A DNA stretch of 64,000 nt from CAZIOH01 sp964540815 (GTDB taxonomy: Bacteria > Myxococcota_A > Polyangia > Fen-1088). Positions 20,476 to 29,769 of this stretch are shown here, in pieces. The notes beneath the pieces were generated by a model. It worked only from the letters and a program-made list of their open reading frames with translations. It ran no database searches and was not told the origin of the DNA. The stretch lies in assembly GCA_964540815.1 (NCBI GenBank), contig CAZIOH010000006.1, positions 1 to 64,000 on the forward strand, in the 5' to 3' direction. The position numbers and the translations under genes are program-made. Within the stretch, counting starts at the first letter, position 1. Each line of letters opens with the position of its first letter.

Positions 20476-20765
20476 CCGAGCAGCCGCGCGCAGTCCGCCT
20501 CGGGGGTGGTGGACGTGCCGAAGCGGATCCAGCGGGCGCCGTGTTCGACGGCCCGGGCCAGATCCGCTGCCGTCGCCTCGGGGGGCGCCGCCAGGTACCG
20601 GCGCAAGGTGAGCGCGAGGTCCGCTCCGCTGTGCGCATAGAGCAGCATGGCGCTGCGGCCCCGCGGGTACGCCTCGAGCGCGTCCGAGCGCACCTGGAGC
20701 ACGCCCGGGGTCTCGGGAGCGGCCGCGGCGCGTTCCACCATGGAGATCCACGGGCCAAAGCGCAC
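20391..20765 (-). CDS. Small hypothetical protein, overlapping convergent gene
   Basis: 124 aa, Ala-rich and mostly helical, no signal peptide, not recognised (VLQVRSDALEAYPRGR, ADLALTLRRYLAAPPEATAADLARAVEHGARW). The central sequence looks like a genuine folded domain. Only its Pro-rich tail overlaps the lipoprotein gene on the other strand, so both genes can be real; either C-terminus could instead be a read-through into spacer. It stands as a single gene divergent from acetyl-CoA synthetase. Confidence 0.55.
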   Translation of the reverse strand: MRFGPWISMVERAAAAPETPGVLQVRSDALEAYPRGRSAMLLYAHSGADLALTLRRYLAAPPEATAADLARAVEHGARWIRFGTSTTPEADCARLLGQFTERFGAPPVANQASPPPAPEETSGS

Positions 20766-20952
20766 GGTTCGAGGCTACCACGCAGGCCGGCTCCGGTCTG
20801 GTGGGGACTCCGACGGTGAGATGGGTGGAATCGGGCCCGATCCAGATGACGATGGCCCAGCCGAGCCGCCGAAGGCGCGGTAGGCTAGCCACACCAACCC
20901 CAGCTGTGCGCCCCGTGCCTTGCCACAGCTCCCACCCCAGAACGAGGCCACG

Positions 20953-22917
20953 ATGAGCACAGAAGACAGCTCAGGGTCGATCGAGTCCGTGTCGCACGAG
21001 GTCCGCCGCTTCCCTCCCTCTGCCGCGACCCGGGCTCGGGCGCTGATCGACGAGAAGAAGTACGCCGAGCTCTATCGTCGCTCGGTGGAGGATCCCGAGG
21101 GCTTCTGGGCGGACATGGCGCGGGCCGAGTTGACGTGGTCGAAACCCTGGACCCGGGTCCTCGACTGGCAGCCGCCCTTCGCCCGCTGGTTCGACGGGGG
21201 CGAGCTGAACGTGGCCGCCAATTGCCTCGACCGGCACCTCGGCGCGCGCGGCGACAAGACCGCGTTGCTGTGGCTCGGCGAGCCGGGGGATTCGCGGCGG
21301 ATCACCTACCGTGAGCTGCACGCGGAGGTGTGTCGGTTCGCGAACGTGCTGCGCGCGCAGGGCATCGTGGCGGGCGATCGGGTGGCCATCTACATGCCGA
21401 TGATCCCCGAGGCCGTGGTGGCCATGCTGGCCTGTGCGCGGGTGGGTGCGCCGCACACCATCGTCTTCGGTGGATTCTCGGCGGATTCGCTGCGCGATCG
21501 AATCAACGACTGCGGGGCGAGGCTCTGCATCACCGCGGACGGCGGCTACCGGCGCGGCAAGATCGTCGCGCTCAAGGCCAACGTGGACGCGGCCCTGGCC
21601 GGCACGCCCACCATCGAGAAGTGTCTGGTCGTGCGCCGGACCGGCGAGCCCATCCCCATGCTGGAGGGACGCGACCTGTGGTGGCACGAGCAGATGGCCA
21701 CCGCCAGCCCCGAGCACGTCGCGCCTTCCCTGCCCGCGGAGCAGCCGCTCTTCATCCTCTACACCTCGGGCACCACCGGGAAACCGAAGGGCATCGTGCA
21801 CACGACCGGGGGCTACCTGCTCGGGGCCCACATGACCACCAAGTACGTCTTCGACCTGCACGAGGACGACATCCACTGGTGCACAGCCGACATCGGCTGG
21901 GTGACCGGCCACAGCTACGTGGTCTACGGCCCGCTGTCGGCCGGGGCCACCACCGTGGTCTACGAGGGCGCCCCGGATTTCCCCGACAAGGATCGCTTCT
22001 GGGACATCATCGAGAAGAACCGGGTGACCGTGTTCTACACGGCGCCCACCGCCATCCGGGCCTTCGTGCGCTGGGGGACCGAGTTCCCCGAACGGCACGA
22101 TCTGTCGTCGCTGCGCGTGCTGGGCTCGGTCGGCGAGCCCATCAACCCCGAGGCGTGGATGTGGTACCACGAGGTGATCGGCAAGCGCCGCTGTCCGATC
22201 GTGGACACCTGGTGGCAGACCGAGACCGGCGCCATCATGCTGACCCCGCTGCCCGGCGTGACCACCACCAAGCCCGGGAGCTGCACCCGCCCTTTCTTCG
22301 GCGTGGTGCCGGAGGTGGTCAAGCGCGATGGCTCGCGGTGCGCGGACAACGAGGGCGGCTTCCTGGTCCTGAAGAAGCCCTGGCCCTCGATGCTGCGCGG
22401 GATCCACGGCGATCCCGAGCGCTACGCCAAGCAGTACTGGTCCGACATCCCGGGCACCTACTTCACGGGCGACGGCGCCCGGCGCGACGAGGACGGCTAC
22501 TTCTGGGTGATGGGACGGGTGGACGACGTGCTCAACGTCGCCGGCCATCGCCTGGGGACCGCCGAGATCGAGAGCGCGCTGGTGTCGTTCCCGGGGGTGG
22601 CCGAGGCGGCCGTGGTCGGGCCTCCGCACGAACTGAAGGGCCAGGGCATCTGCGCCTTCGTCACGCTGAAGGCGGGCGTGGCCTCGTCGCCAGAGCTGAA
22701 GGCGCGGCTGTCCGAGCACGTGGTGCGGGAGATCGGCGCGCTCGCCCGCCCGGACGACATCCGCTTCACGGACGCGTTGCCGAAGACCCGGTCCGGCAAG
22801 ATCATGCGGCGCCTGCTCAAGGAGATCGCCACCAACGGGGTGATCAAGGGGGACACCACCACCCTCGAGGATCTGAACGTCCTCGGCAAGCTGGCCGCCT
22901 CCCGCGACGAGGAGTGA
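20953..22917 (+). CDS. acsA: Acetyl-CoA synthetase (AMP-forming)
   Basis: Converts acetate, ATP and CoA to acetyl-CoA. The 654-aa length matches Acs. Motifs: ATP-binding YTSGTTGKPKGIVHTTGGYL, the WWQTETG block, YFTGDGARRDEDGYFWVMGR, and the C-terminal TRSGKIMRRLLKE, whose Lys is the residue normally switched off by acetylation. I chose ATG 20953 rather than the TTG at 20920 because it gives the standard N-terminus. No other acetate gene is adjacent, so it appears monocistronic. Confidence 0.96.
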   Translation: MSTEDSSGSIESVSHEVRRFPPSAATRARALIDEKKYAELYRRSVEDPEGFWADMARAELTWSKPWTRVLDWQPPFARWFDGGELNVAANCLDRHLGARGDKTALLWLGEPGDSRRITYRELHAEVCRFANVLRAQGIVAGDRVAIYMPMIPEAVVAMLACARVGAPHTIVFGGFSADSLRDRINDCGARLCITADGGYRRGKIVALKANVDAALAGTPTIEKCLVVRRTGEPIPMLEGRDLWWHEQMATASPEHVAPSLPAEQPLFILYTSGTTGKPKGIVHTTGGYLLGAHMTTKYVFDLHEDDIHWCTADIGWVTGHSYVVYGPLSAGATTVVYEGAPDFPDKDRFWDIIEKNRVTVFYTAPTAIRAFVRWGTEFPERHDLSSLRVLGSVGEPINPEAWMWYHEVIGKRRCPIVDTWWQTETGAIMLTPLPGVTTTKPGSCTRPFFGVVPEVVKRDGSRCADNEGGFLVLKKPWPSMLRGIHGDPERYAKQYWSDIPGTYFTGDGARRDEDGYFWVMGRVDDVLNVAGHRLGTAEIESALVSFPGVAEAAVVGPPHELKGQGICAFVTLKAGVASSPELKARLSEHVVREIGALARPDDIRFTDALPKTRSGKIMRRLLKEIATNGVIKGDTTTLEDLNVLGKLAASRDEE

Positions 22918-23206
22918 ACGGGATGCCCGGTCTCCGGCCTTGGGCACGCCGGAGACCGTGAATTCCGCCCTTCGCCGGTAGGCGTTCGATGTCGCGGCCA
23001 CGGCGGCTCGGGACGGGTGCGTCCAGCCGGGCGTTTCATGGTAGAAACATCGTGTCGGTCGGTGTCGGTCGGCAAGCGACAGGTGCGATCAAGCCCCGAG
23101 CCCATGTCCAGCTATACGAAAAGGCCTGCGGGCGGCGCTGCGATCCCCGATCGCCAGACCCAGATCCAAACCCCGATCCCGACAACGACGGCCCCGGGAT
23201 AGGGCG
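22918..23206. other. Non-coding spacer upstream of the KaiC-like operon
   Basis: 289 nt with no convincing gene. It contains a short direct repeat (gtgtcggtcg twice near 23050) and a stretch of degenerate GATCC/CCGATC words at 23140-23185. The promoter of the following three-gene operon should lie here, but I see no clear -35/-10 pair. Confidence 0.5.
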
Positions 23207-23641
23207 ATGGGCGGACCGGACGAGGCGCAGCTCGCGAGGGCCAAGCGATTGCTTGCCTACGAGAGCGCGCCCGGTGGGTGTTCGAACGGGTGCGCCGGGG
23301 CGGCCGGGCGCGTCTACGACAAGCTCACCACTCGGCTCGGCCCCCTCCTCGGTGCCGCGGGTGTCCAGGCATTGTTCGCCCGCAGCGCCAGGCTGGCCAG
23401 CCGCGATCTGGCGGTCGTGGCTGGCGTCGGACTGCTGGAGAGCTCGACCACCCTCGCCGCGTTCTTGCAAGGTCTCGAGCCCGGAGTCGCTCAGCAGGCG
23501 GCGGAGGCGCTCATCGGAACTTTCCTCTCACTCATCACCACCTTCATCGGCGAACGGCTGACGCTCCAGGCTCTGCGGAGCGCGTGGCCCACAATCGAGG
23601 ATCCGGCACCTGACCCGGCACCCAAGGAGAACAAAGAATGA
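23207..23641 (+). CDS. Small unknown protein, first gene of KaiC-like operon
   Basis: 144 aa, not recognised. An N-terminal charged part contains a CSNGC pair at about 25-29. Then come Ala/Leu-rich helices (LASRDLAVVAGVGLLESSTTL, AAEALIGTFLSLITTFIGERL) that look amphipathic rather than fully membrane-spanning. The C-terminus is acidic and Pro-rich. The stop overlaps the start of the KaiC-like gene as ATGA, so the two products are made together, and a partner or adaptor role for the ATPase is a fair inference. It does not resemble KaiA or KaiB. The start ATG is preceded by aggg. Confidence 0.7.
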   Translation: MGGPDEAQLARAKRLLAYESAPGGCSNGCAGAAGRVYDKLTTRLGPLLGAAGVQALFARSARLASRDLAVVAGVGLLESSTTLAAFLQGLEPGVAQQAAEALIGTFLSLITTFIGERLTLQALRSAWPTIEDPAPDPAPKENKE

Positions 23642-25119
23642 ACGACCGTGTTGCCATCCGGAAATTGCCTTCCGGGGTGCCTGGCTTCGACGAGGTGCTG
23701 GGTGGCGGAATTCCAGAGTTTTCCTTGAACCTGATCGCCGGAGGTCCAGGCTGCGGCAAGACGACCCTTGGTCATCAGATCATGTTCGCGAACGCCAGCG
23801 CCGAACGGAAGGCCGTGTACTTCAGCATCATCGGGGAATCGCCGATCAAGATGCTCCGCTACCAGCAGCAGTATGCCTTCTTCGACGCGGCCAAGATCGG
23901 CGACGGCTCGGTGCGGTTCATCCACCTCGGCGAGCAGGCGCTCGAGGGCGGGCTCTCGAAGGTGCTGGAGACCATCAGCGAGGAGATCGAGCGATCGAAT
24001 CCGGGGATCGTGGTGGTGGACTCATTCCGCGCCATCGTGCGGGGCACCCTGGCGGCGAGGCCCGGGGGCCAGATGGAGCTGACGGACTTCATGCAGCGCC
24101 TGGCGCTGGCGCTCACCAGCTACGAGGCCACCACCTTCCTCATCGGCGAGTACGACGAGGGCGAGCATGACAGCGCGGTGTTCACCGTGGCCGACGGGCT
24201 GGTCTGGCTCTCTCAGCCGATCGATCGCAACTCCGTGGTGCGCAAGCTGCAGGTGGTCAAGATGCGCGGACAAGGGCAGATCCCGGGGCTGCACACCGCC
24301 CGCATCAGTGACAGCGGGTACAGCATCTTCCCACGGCTGCTCGAGCCGCCGGAGATCGCCGCCGAGCGCCCCCTGTCTCATCGCGTTCGGACGGGTATCC
24401 CGGGCCTCGACGGGCTCATGGACGGCGGTATCCCCAAGGGTTATTCGGTGCTGGTCACCGGTCCTTCCGGCTCGGGCAAGACCGTGCTCTCCAATCGGTT
24501 CATCGTCGAGGGCGCCAGCCGTGGGGAGCACGGGGTGGTCGCCGTCTTCGAGAAGCGCCCGAACGACTATCTTCAGACCACGCCGCACGGCGAGGAGTTC
24601 GAGAGGCTGGTCCGTGAGAAGAAGCTGGAGGTCCTCTATCTCCGGCCGCTCGATCTCTCGATCGACGAGACCTTGCTGGAGCTACGGCACGCGGTGCAAC
24701 GCCTGGGTGCGAAGCGGGCGGTGATCGACTCGCTGTCCGGCCTGGAGCTGGCGCTCGCGCCCACCTTCCGGGCCGACTTCCGCGAGTCGATCTACCGGAT
24801 GATGGGAGCGCTGACCGGGCTCGGTGTCACGGTGATGGCGACGGTCGAGCTGGCGGACTCGTACGTCGATCTTCGCTTCAGCCCACAGGGCATCGCGTTT
24901 CTGACCGACGCCATCATCATCCAGCGCTACATCGAGATCGACGGGCAACTCAGGCGCGCCATGGCGGTCGCCAAGCTGCGCGCCAGCCAGCACAGCAAGG
25001 ACCTGCACGAGTACGAGATCGGCCCGGACGGCGGGATCGTCCTCGGTCAGGTGCTGAAGGGGTACCAGGGTCTCCTCACCGGGAGCCCGGCGAGGAGCGG
25101 GGACAGGGACGTGCCGTGA
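23638..25119 (+). CDS. KaiC-like double-domain RecA-fold ATPase
   Basis: A 493-aa protein with two KaiC-type domains. Walker A motifs are GGPGCGKTT (35-43) and GPSGSGKT (near 276); the Walker B strands are IVVVDSFRA and AVIDSLSGLEL. By eye, the paired catalytic Glu of KaiC is G-E in domain 1 (SIIGESP) and E-K in domain 2 (VFEKRP). At the KaiC phosphorylation site the local sequence is GIAFLTDAI, so the Ser-Thr pair is Ala-Phe. It should therefore bind and perhaps hydrolyse ATP but not run the KaiC phosphorylation cycle. It sits between a small unknown gene and a histidine kinase, coupled to both by 4-nt overlaps. Such proteins are usually signalling hubs in non-cyanobacteria. Confidence 0.92.
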   Translation: MNDRVAIRKLPSGVPGFDEVLGGGIPEFSLNLIAGGPGCGKTTLGHQIMFANASAERKAVYFSIIGESPIKMLRYQQQYAFFDAAKIGDGSVRFIHLGEQALEGGLSKVLETISEEIERSNPGIVVVDSFRAIVRGTLAARPGGQMELTDFMQRLALALTSYEATTFLIGEYDEGEHDSAVFTVADGLVWLSQPIDRNSVVRKLQVVKMRGQGQIPGLHTARISDSGYSIFPRLLEPPEIAAERPLSHRVRTGIPGLDGLMDGGIPKGYSVLVTGPSGSGKTVLSNRFIVEGASRGEHGVVAVFEKRPNDYLQTTPHGEEFERLVREKKLEVLYLRPLDLSIDETLLELRHAVQRLGAKRAVIDSLSGLELALAPTFRADFRESIYRMMGALTGLGVTVMATVELADSYVDLRFSPQGIAFLTDAIIIQRYIEIDGQLRRAMAVAKLRASQHSKDLHEYEIGPDGGIVLGQVLKGYQGLLTGSPARSGDRDVP

Positions 25120-27206
25120 TCGGGTCCGACTTCCAGACGTTCGAGGCGGTCGGCGCCCTGGTCGTGGTGCTCGACGCCGACGACCGGATCGTCTACTGGA
25201 ACCAACCTTGCTCGGACTTGACCGGCTACGCCGTCGAGGAGGTTCGCGGGCGCCGGCTGTGGGATTTCCTCCTGATTCCGGGAGAGGTCGAGCCGGTCCG
25301 GTCCGTGCTGGGACAGCTGCGGACGGCCCAGCGCCCGAGACCCTACGCGAACTACTGGCTCACGAGGACCGGCGAGCGTCGCTGGATCGCCTGGTCCCAC
25401 ACGGTGGCCAAAGGCCCACGTGGAGAGGCCCGCTACTTCATCAAGACTGGAATCGACCGGACCGAGAGCAAGCTGGCCGAGGACAGGCTGGCCGGGATCA
25501 TCGGCATCGCCGCCGACGCGATCATCTCGATCGACGACCAGCACCGGATCGTCATGTACAACCGCGGCGCCGCCGCGATCTTCGGCTGGTCCGCCGCCGA
25601 GGTCATCGGCAAGCCGCTCGACATCCTGTTGCCCGAGCGCGTTCACGGCGTCCATTCCCGGCATCTTCGCGGCTTTGCCCAGGGTGACGAGATCTCCCGC
25701 CGCATGGGCCAGCGGGCGAACGAGATCGTGGGGCGCCGGAGCACCGGAGAGGAGTTCCCGGCGCAGGCCGCCATCTCCAAGCTCGACGTGGGGGGCAGTC
25801 AGGTGTTCACCGTCGTCCTGCGGGACCTCACCGAGCAACGCCGCCTGGAGCGGGAGCGCGAGCTGGTCGCGGATCTGGGGACGTCGCTCGAGAACACGCT
25901 CGACCACCAGGACACCCTCACCCGGATTGCGCGGTTGATGGTCCGGGACCTGGCGGATTTTTGCATCGTGGACGTGCTCGAGGACGGGGCAAACCCGCGG
26001 CGGATGAAGGCGGTGCATCGCGACCCGACCAAGGCGGTGCTGTGCGAGCTCTTCCAGCGGCTCTCCGTCGAAGGATGGCACGCGCGCGTGTTCTCCTCGG
26101 TGGTCGCGACGAAGCGAGCGTGCCTGGTGACGGAGCTGTCGGCGCGGCATGTGGAGCTGGCCGCGCCGAGCGACGAGTATGCCCAGGCGCTGCGTGAGCT
26201 CGCCCCGCGATCGCTCATCGTCGTGCCGCTGTTCGCCCACGGGAGGCTGCTCGGGACCCTGGCGCTGGTTTCGACCCACCCCGCGCGGCGCTACGAGCAG
26301 AGGGAGCTCCGCCTGGCGGAGGAGCTGGGGCGCCGCGCCGCGCCGGCCATCGACAACGCCCGTCTGTACGAGGACGCCCGGCGCGCCGCCGACGACCTGC
26401 GTGAGGCCAACGCCCAGATGGTGAGCGCGACGATTCGGGCGCAGGAGGCCTCGGAGGAGGCGGAGGCGGCGAAGGTGCGCACGGAAGGGCGCGAGCAGGA
26501 GCTGCGCGAGATCGCCCAGTTTCGCGAGATGTTCATCGGCATCCTGGGGCACGACCTCCGCAACCCGCTCGGGTCGATCGGCATGGCGACGGGCCTGTTG
26601 CTCCGGCGCGGCAACCTCGATCCGCCAGCCGAGCAGCAAGTCGCTCGCATCATCAAGAGCAGCCAGCGGATGACCCGGATGATCTCTCAGCTCCTCGACC
26701 TCACCCGTTCCCGGCTGAAGGGCGGGTTCCCGCTCGACCTGAAGCCCACCGATCTGTGCGAGGTGTGCCGGGGCGTCGTCGAGGAGTTCGAGGGGGCCAT
26801 CCACCTCGACGCTTCAGGCGACCTGACGGGCACCTGGGACGCGGATCGCTTGACGGAGGCCCTCTCCAACATCGCGGGGAACGCCATCGAGCACGCCACG
26901 CCCGGGACGGCCGTGGTCGTCAAGGCGCGCGCCGACGGCCCCGAGGTCGTCGTCGAGGTCATCAACCGGGGAGCACCCATCCCGGCGGACGTCCTCCCTT
27001 TCATCTTCGAGCCCTTCCGACGCGCCCGGCAGCGCGCGGTCTCGCGGGCCGGAAACCTCGGGCTCGGTCTCTACATCGCCAAGCAGATCGTGGACGCCAG
27101 CTGCGGCACGATCGCCGCATGTTCCGTGGACGGCGCGACCACGTTCTCGATGCGCCTTCCCCGAGAGCCGTCCCTGGGTGGTGGCGCGAGGGATCCGGGA
27201 AAGTGA
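25116..27206 (+). CDS. PAS-PAS-GAF sensor histidine kinase
   Basis: 696 aa, soluble, with no membrane segment. Order: PAS 1 (about 5-115), PAS 2 (about 125-245, IIGIAADAIISIDDQHRIV), GAF (about 260-425), a coiled coil, HisKA with the phospho-accepting His in ILGHDLRNPLGS near 478, and HATPase with NIAGNAIEH (N box) and GNLGLGLYIAKQIVDA (G2 box). It starts with GTG in a GTGA overlap with the KaiC-like gene, so it almost certainly works with that ATPase. No response regulator is nearby; output must pass to one encoded elsewhere. The signals sensed are unknown, and no haem- or flavin-specific residues stand out. Confidence 0.94.
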   Translation: MIGSDFQTFEAVGALVVVLDADDRIVYWNQPCSDLTGYAVEEVRGRRLWDFLLIPGEVEPVRSVLGQLRTAQRPRPYANYWLTRTGERRWIAWSHTVAKGPRGEARYFIKTGIDRTESKLAEDRLAGIIGIAADAIISIDDQHRIVMYNRGAAAIFGWSAAEVIGKPLDILLPERVHGVHSRHLRGFAQGDEISRRMGQRANEIVGRRSTGEEFPAQAAISKLDVGGSQVFTVVLRDLTEQRRLERERELVADLGTSLENTLDHQDTLTRIARLMVRDLADFCIVDVLEDGANPRRMKAVHRDPTKAVLCELFQRLSVEGWHARVFSSVVATKRACLVTELSARHVELAAPSDEYAQALRELAPRSLIVVPLFAHGRLLGTLALVSTHPARRYEQRELRLAEELGRRAAPAIDNARLYEDARRAADDLREANAQMVSATIRAQEASEEAEAAKVRTEGREQELREIAQFREMFIGILGHDLRNPLGSIGMATGLLLRRGNLDPPAEQQVARIIKSSQRMTRMISQLLDLTRSRLKGGFPLDLKPTDLCEVCRGVVEEFEGAIHLDASGDLTGTWDADRLTEALSNIAGNAIEHATPGTAVVVKARADGPEVVVEVINRGAPIPADVLPFIFEPFRRARQRAVSRAGNLGLGLYIAKQIVDASCGTIAACSVDGATTFSMRLPREPSLGGGARDPGK

Positions 27207-27301
27207 ACGCGCTTCAGTCCCGCGAGGTGTAGGCCCGCGAGGTGCAAGCTGGAGCGGGCGTCCTGCCGGAGCCCGACGGTTGCCGTCCCGGTCCGCCGGT
27301 C

Positions 27302-27531
27302 GGGGGACGAACACGAGGACGGCGACGAGGACGGCGACGAGGACGAGGACGAGGACGAGGACAGGTGATGGGGACAGTCACCTNNNNNNNNNNNNNNNNN
27401 NNNNNNNNNNNNNNNNNNNNNNNNNNNNNNNNNNNNNNNNNNNNNNNNNNNNNNNNNNNNNNNNNNNNNNNNNNNNNNNNNNNGACGAGGACGAGGACGA
27501 GGACGAGGACAGGTGATGGGGACAGTCACCT
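27302..27531. repeat. GACGAG hexamer repeats with REP-like AGGTGA-N9-TCACCT palindromes
   Basis: Between convergent gene ends. Two copies of the same unit are seen, one each side of a 100-N gap: a run of GACGAG hexamers followed by AGGTGA, a 9-nt spacer ending in ggggacag, and TCACCT (27363-27383 and 27511-27531). The right-hand palindrome supplies the stop codon (27526-27528) of the minus-strand gene. The ggggacagtcacct type of end is reminiscent of dispersed REP-like elements in deltaproteobacteria; that similarity is from memory. Confidence 0.75.
27384..27483. other. Assembly gap of 100 N
   Basis: A run of exactly 100 undetermined bases between two copies of the same repeat unit, most likely a collapsed tandem array whose true length is unknown. 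Confidence 0.95.
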
Positions 27532-28464
27532 TGCGGGTGGGGTGGTCTTGCGGACCGCAGGGAGGCCCGTGCGGCCGAGGATCACCGGCAGCACCTTGCG
27601 CTCGGTGATGAGCTCGAAGTGGCCGATCTGGGAGGACAGATAGAGCAGCTTGGCGGAGCGGGCGGCGGGCGACAGCTCACCGAGCTCCGCCGGGACACGC
27701 GGCGCCCGGACGGTGTAGGGGAGCGAGGCGGCGAAGGGCTCCGCCCACTTGGTGGTGCCCTTCACGATCATCGTCATCTTGTGGGCGCGCGTGCCGTCGA
27801 GCCACCGGCGAAACGATGCCTCGTTGCCGTAGAGGGCATCCACCAGCACGACGTGCCGGATCTCGGGCTCCTTGAGCCAGCGCACGATGGTCCGATAGGC
27901 GGCGGAGTGTCCCACCACGACCCAGGGACCAGGCGGAACCTGCAGGCGCGCCCCGCGGCAGGCGCGGGCCACCAGCGTCGACAGCCGCGTCCAGGGGGAG
28001 TTTTCCGTGCCGCTCTGCGGGGCCTCGGGCACGATGAAGAGGGCGTTGCGCCGGCTGGCGGCGAACTGCTCGCCGAGCCCGTGCTCGTGCCAGGCCTGGT
28101 CGACGTTGACGTAATACCCGTGGACGTAGATCACCACGCCGGCGGTGGCCCGGTGGTAGCCGGGCGGGCGAAAGACGTGCACGGGGCCCCTGGGGGTCTC
28201 CACCCGAAAGTGGGTGCCGCCGGCCTCGGCCTCGGACGAGGTGGTGCTGGCGGTGGTCTCGGATGGCCGACGGACCGGGGCGGACGGGGGAGCGGCGCTG
28301 TCTCCGGGGGCCGACGCGGGCGCCGCCGGCAGCGCCTGAGTGGGGCCCGAGCTCGAATCGGCGTCGGCCAGGCTGATCACCCAGGCTTCAGCATGGCCCC
28401 CGGTCCGGCCCATCCCGCGGTCCGCCACGTGCAAGCATCCCGCGAGGACCGCCGACGCAATCAC
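27526..28464 (-). CDS. Exported alpha/beta-hydrolase-like protein
   Basis: About 312 aa. A hydrophobic N-terminus (VIASAVLAGC) with a lipobox-like end is followed by a Ser/Pro/Ala-rich linker and a domain from about residue 105. That domain shows YVHGYYVNVDQAW (oxyanion-type HG), a nucleophile elbow VVGHSAAYR and a late His (QIGHFELI), the order of Ser, then His in alpha/beta hydrolases; the acid residue may be VLVDALYG. Substrate unknown. The GTG at 28464 overlaps the upstream stop as GTGA but gives an n-region without basic residues; a start further upstream would add Arg and is possible. Its stop lies in a REP-like palindrome. Confidence 0.75.
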   Translation of the reverse strand: MIASAVLAGCLHVADRGMGRTGGHAEAWVISLADADSSSGPTQALPAAPASAPGDSAAPPSAPVRRPSETTASTTSSEAEAGGTHFRVETPRGPVHVFRPPGYHRATAGVVIYVHGYYVNVDQAWHEHGLGEQFAASRRNALFIVPEAPQSGTENSPWTRLSTLVARACRGARLQVPPGPWVVVGHSAAYRTIVRWLKEPEIRHVVLVDALYGNEASFRRWLDGTRAHKMTMIVKGTTKWAEPFAASLPYTVRAPRVPAELGELSPAARSAKLLYLSSQIGHFELITERKVLPVILGRTGLPAVRKTTPPAR

Positions 28465-29669
28465 GGCACGCGCGGGCGGGTGATGAGCAGGTGGTTGTGC
28501 AGGGCCCGGTCGGGATAGCCGAACCGGAACGACAGGGGTTGCGGGTGGTCGGCCCACAGCGCGAGGAACCGGTCGGTCGCGCGCTTGCCGGAGCGGAGGA
28601 AGGGCCCGTCGAAGCGCCCGTAGGCGATCTGTTCGAAGCCGGCCGCCTCCGCGTCGTCGGGAGGGATGCCGGTGCTGTCGGAGATCATCCACGCCATGTG
28701 CGACAGAAGATAGTCCCGAATCTGGGAGAATTCCTTCCACCACAGGAGATAGCTCGCGGCCTTGGTGATGGCGGTGATCTGCCCCTTCGATTCGAGGTAG
28801 CGCAGCACCCCCGGATCCTCGGTCAGGTGGCGGTCATCGAGGTTGGCGGCGATGTGGCGGAAGACCCGCTTGGGCCCGCCGGCGCGGGGCCGGAACTCGA
28901 TCTCGAGGTGCTGAAACGCCGTGCGCTTGGCCCCGCCTTCCGCGGCGTCGGCCGCGTCGACGTCGGCGGCGGTGAGGTACTGCAGCTCGCCCGTCGGTGC
29001 GAGGCGGAAGTACTTGAGCGACATCACCTCCATGTCGTGAATGGCGAGGGCCGCGAGCGCATAGGTGAGATCCCCGGGGATCTTGCTGCGGGCCATCGCG
29101 CCCATATCGATGGTCTTGGAATGGGCCAGCTCGAAGAGGTGGTTCACCTTGGCGCGGACCTCGCTCAGGATCGGCGCGAGATCCCCCGGGGACAGCCGCT
29201 CGATGGCGCGGGCGTCCCCGGCGGGCTCGAGCGAGAGCGTGGTGATGTCGGTGGCGGCAGGGAAGACCACCAGGACCGTCAGCAAGTCGCCCCCGCCAAA
29301 GGGATACACCACCTCGGGGGGCAGGTTGACCGGCACCACCCTCTCGAAGAAGGGCTTGGCCCGCGAGAGCCACTTCTCGCGCCAGCGGTCCTCGAGGGTG
29401 TGCAGGGCCGCGCAGTGGGCCTCGACCGTGTGCGGGTCGAGGCCAGCGGGAATGTCGCCGGTGACCCCGCAGGCCGCCACCCGCGACAGCATGCGCGCCG
29501 GGACCACGAAATCGCGGGCGGCGCTCGCCGGCGCCGGCGCCGGCGAGGGCGAGGGCAAGGCGGCGGCCGGAACGGGTGGGACGGCCGGGGCCGGGGTGTC
29601 GGCGGCGGCCACGGGGGAGGGTGAGACCGCAGCAAGAAGCGCGGCCAGCGCAATGGCTCTTCCGAGCAT
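28461..29669 (-). CDS. Exported protein of unknown function
   Basis: 402 aa. A clear Sec signal (MLGRAIALAALLAAV...VAAA) is followed by a Pro/Ala linker and a long mixed domain. Noted segments are EVVYPFGGGDLLTVLVVFP, HLFELAHSKTIDMG, and EFSQIRDYLLSHMAWMISDSTG near the C-terminus, all consistent with a soluble periplasmic domain. Two Cys near 60-80 (ACGVTG, HCAALH) might pair. Not recognised as a family. It is co-transcribed with the downstream hydrolase-like gene through a 4-nt overlap and divergent from the permease gene 100 nt away. Confidence 0.75.
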   Translation of the reverse strand: MLGRAIALAALLAAVSPSPVAAADTPAPAVPPVPAAALPSPSPAPAPASAARDFVVPARMLSRVAACGVTGDIPAGLDPHTVEAHCAALHTLEDRWREKWLSRAKPFFERVVPVNLPPEVVYPFGGGDLLTVLVVFPAATDITTLSLEPAGDARAIERLSPGDLAPILSEVRAKVNHLFELAHSKTIDMGAMARSKIPGDLTYALAALAIHDMEVMSLKYFRLAPTGELQYLTAADVDAADAAEGGAKRTAFQHLEIEFRPRAGGPKRVFRHIAANLDDRHLTEDPGVLRYLESKGQITAITKAASYLLWWKEFSQIRDYLLSHMAWMISDSTGIPPDDAEAAGFEQIAYGRFDGPFLRSGKRATDRFLALWADHPQPLSFRFGYPDRALHNHLLITRPRVP

Positions 29670-29769
29670 GGGTCCGAAACTATACTCTCGCTGTCGTGTC
29701 CTCCTATTTTCTACCAGCCGTGCGCGCGTTTCCGCGAGCTTCGGGCGCGCCTGCCCCGCGGGGGGGGCC

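Noticed and set aside
23638..25119. A circadian clock like that of cyanobacteria
   Set aside because: No KaiA or KaiB is present and the KaiC phosphorylation residues appear to be replaced.
27302..27531. Insertion sequence
   Set aside because: No transposase frame; only short palindromes and hexamer repeats are present around an assembly gap.
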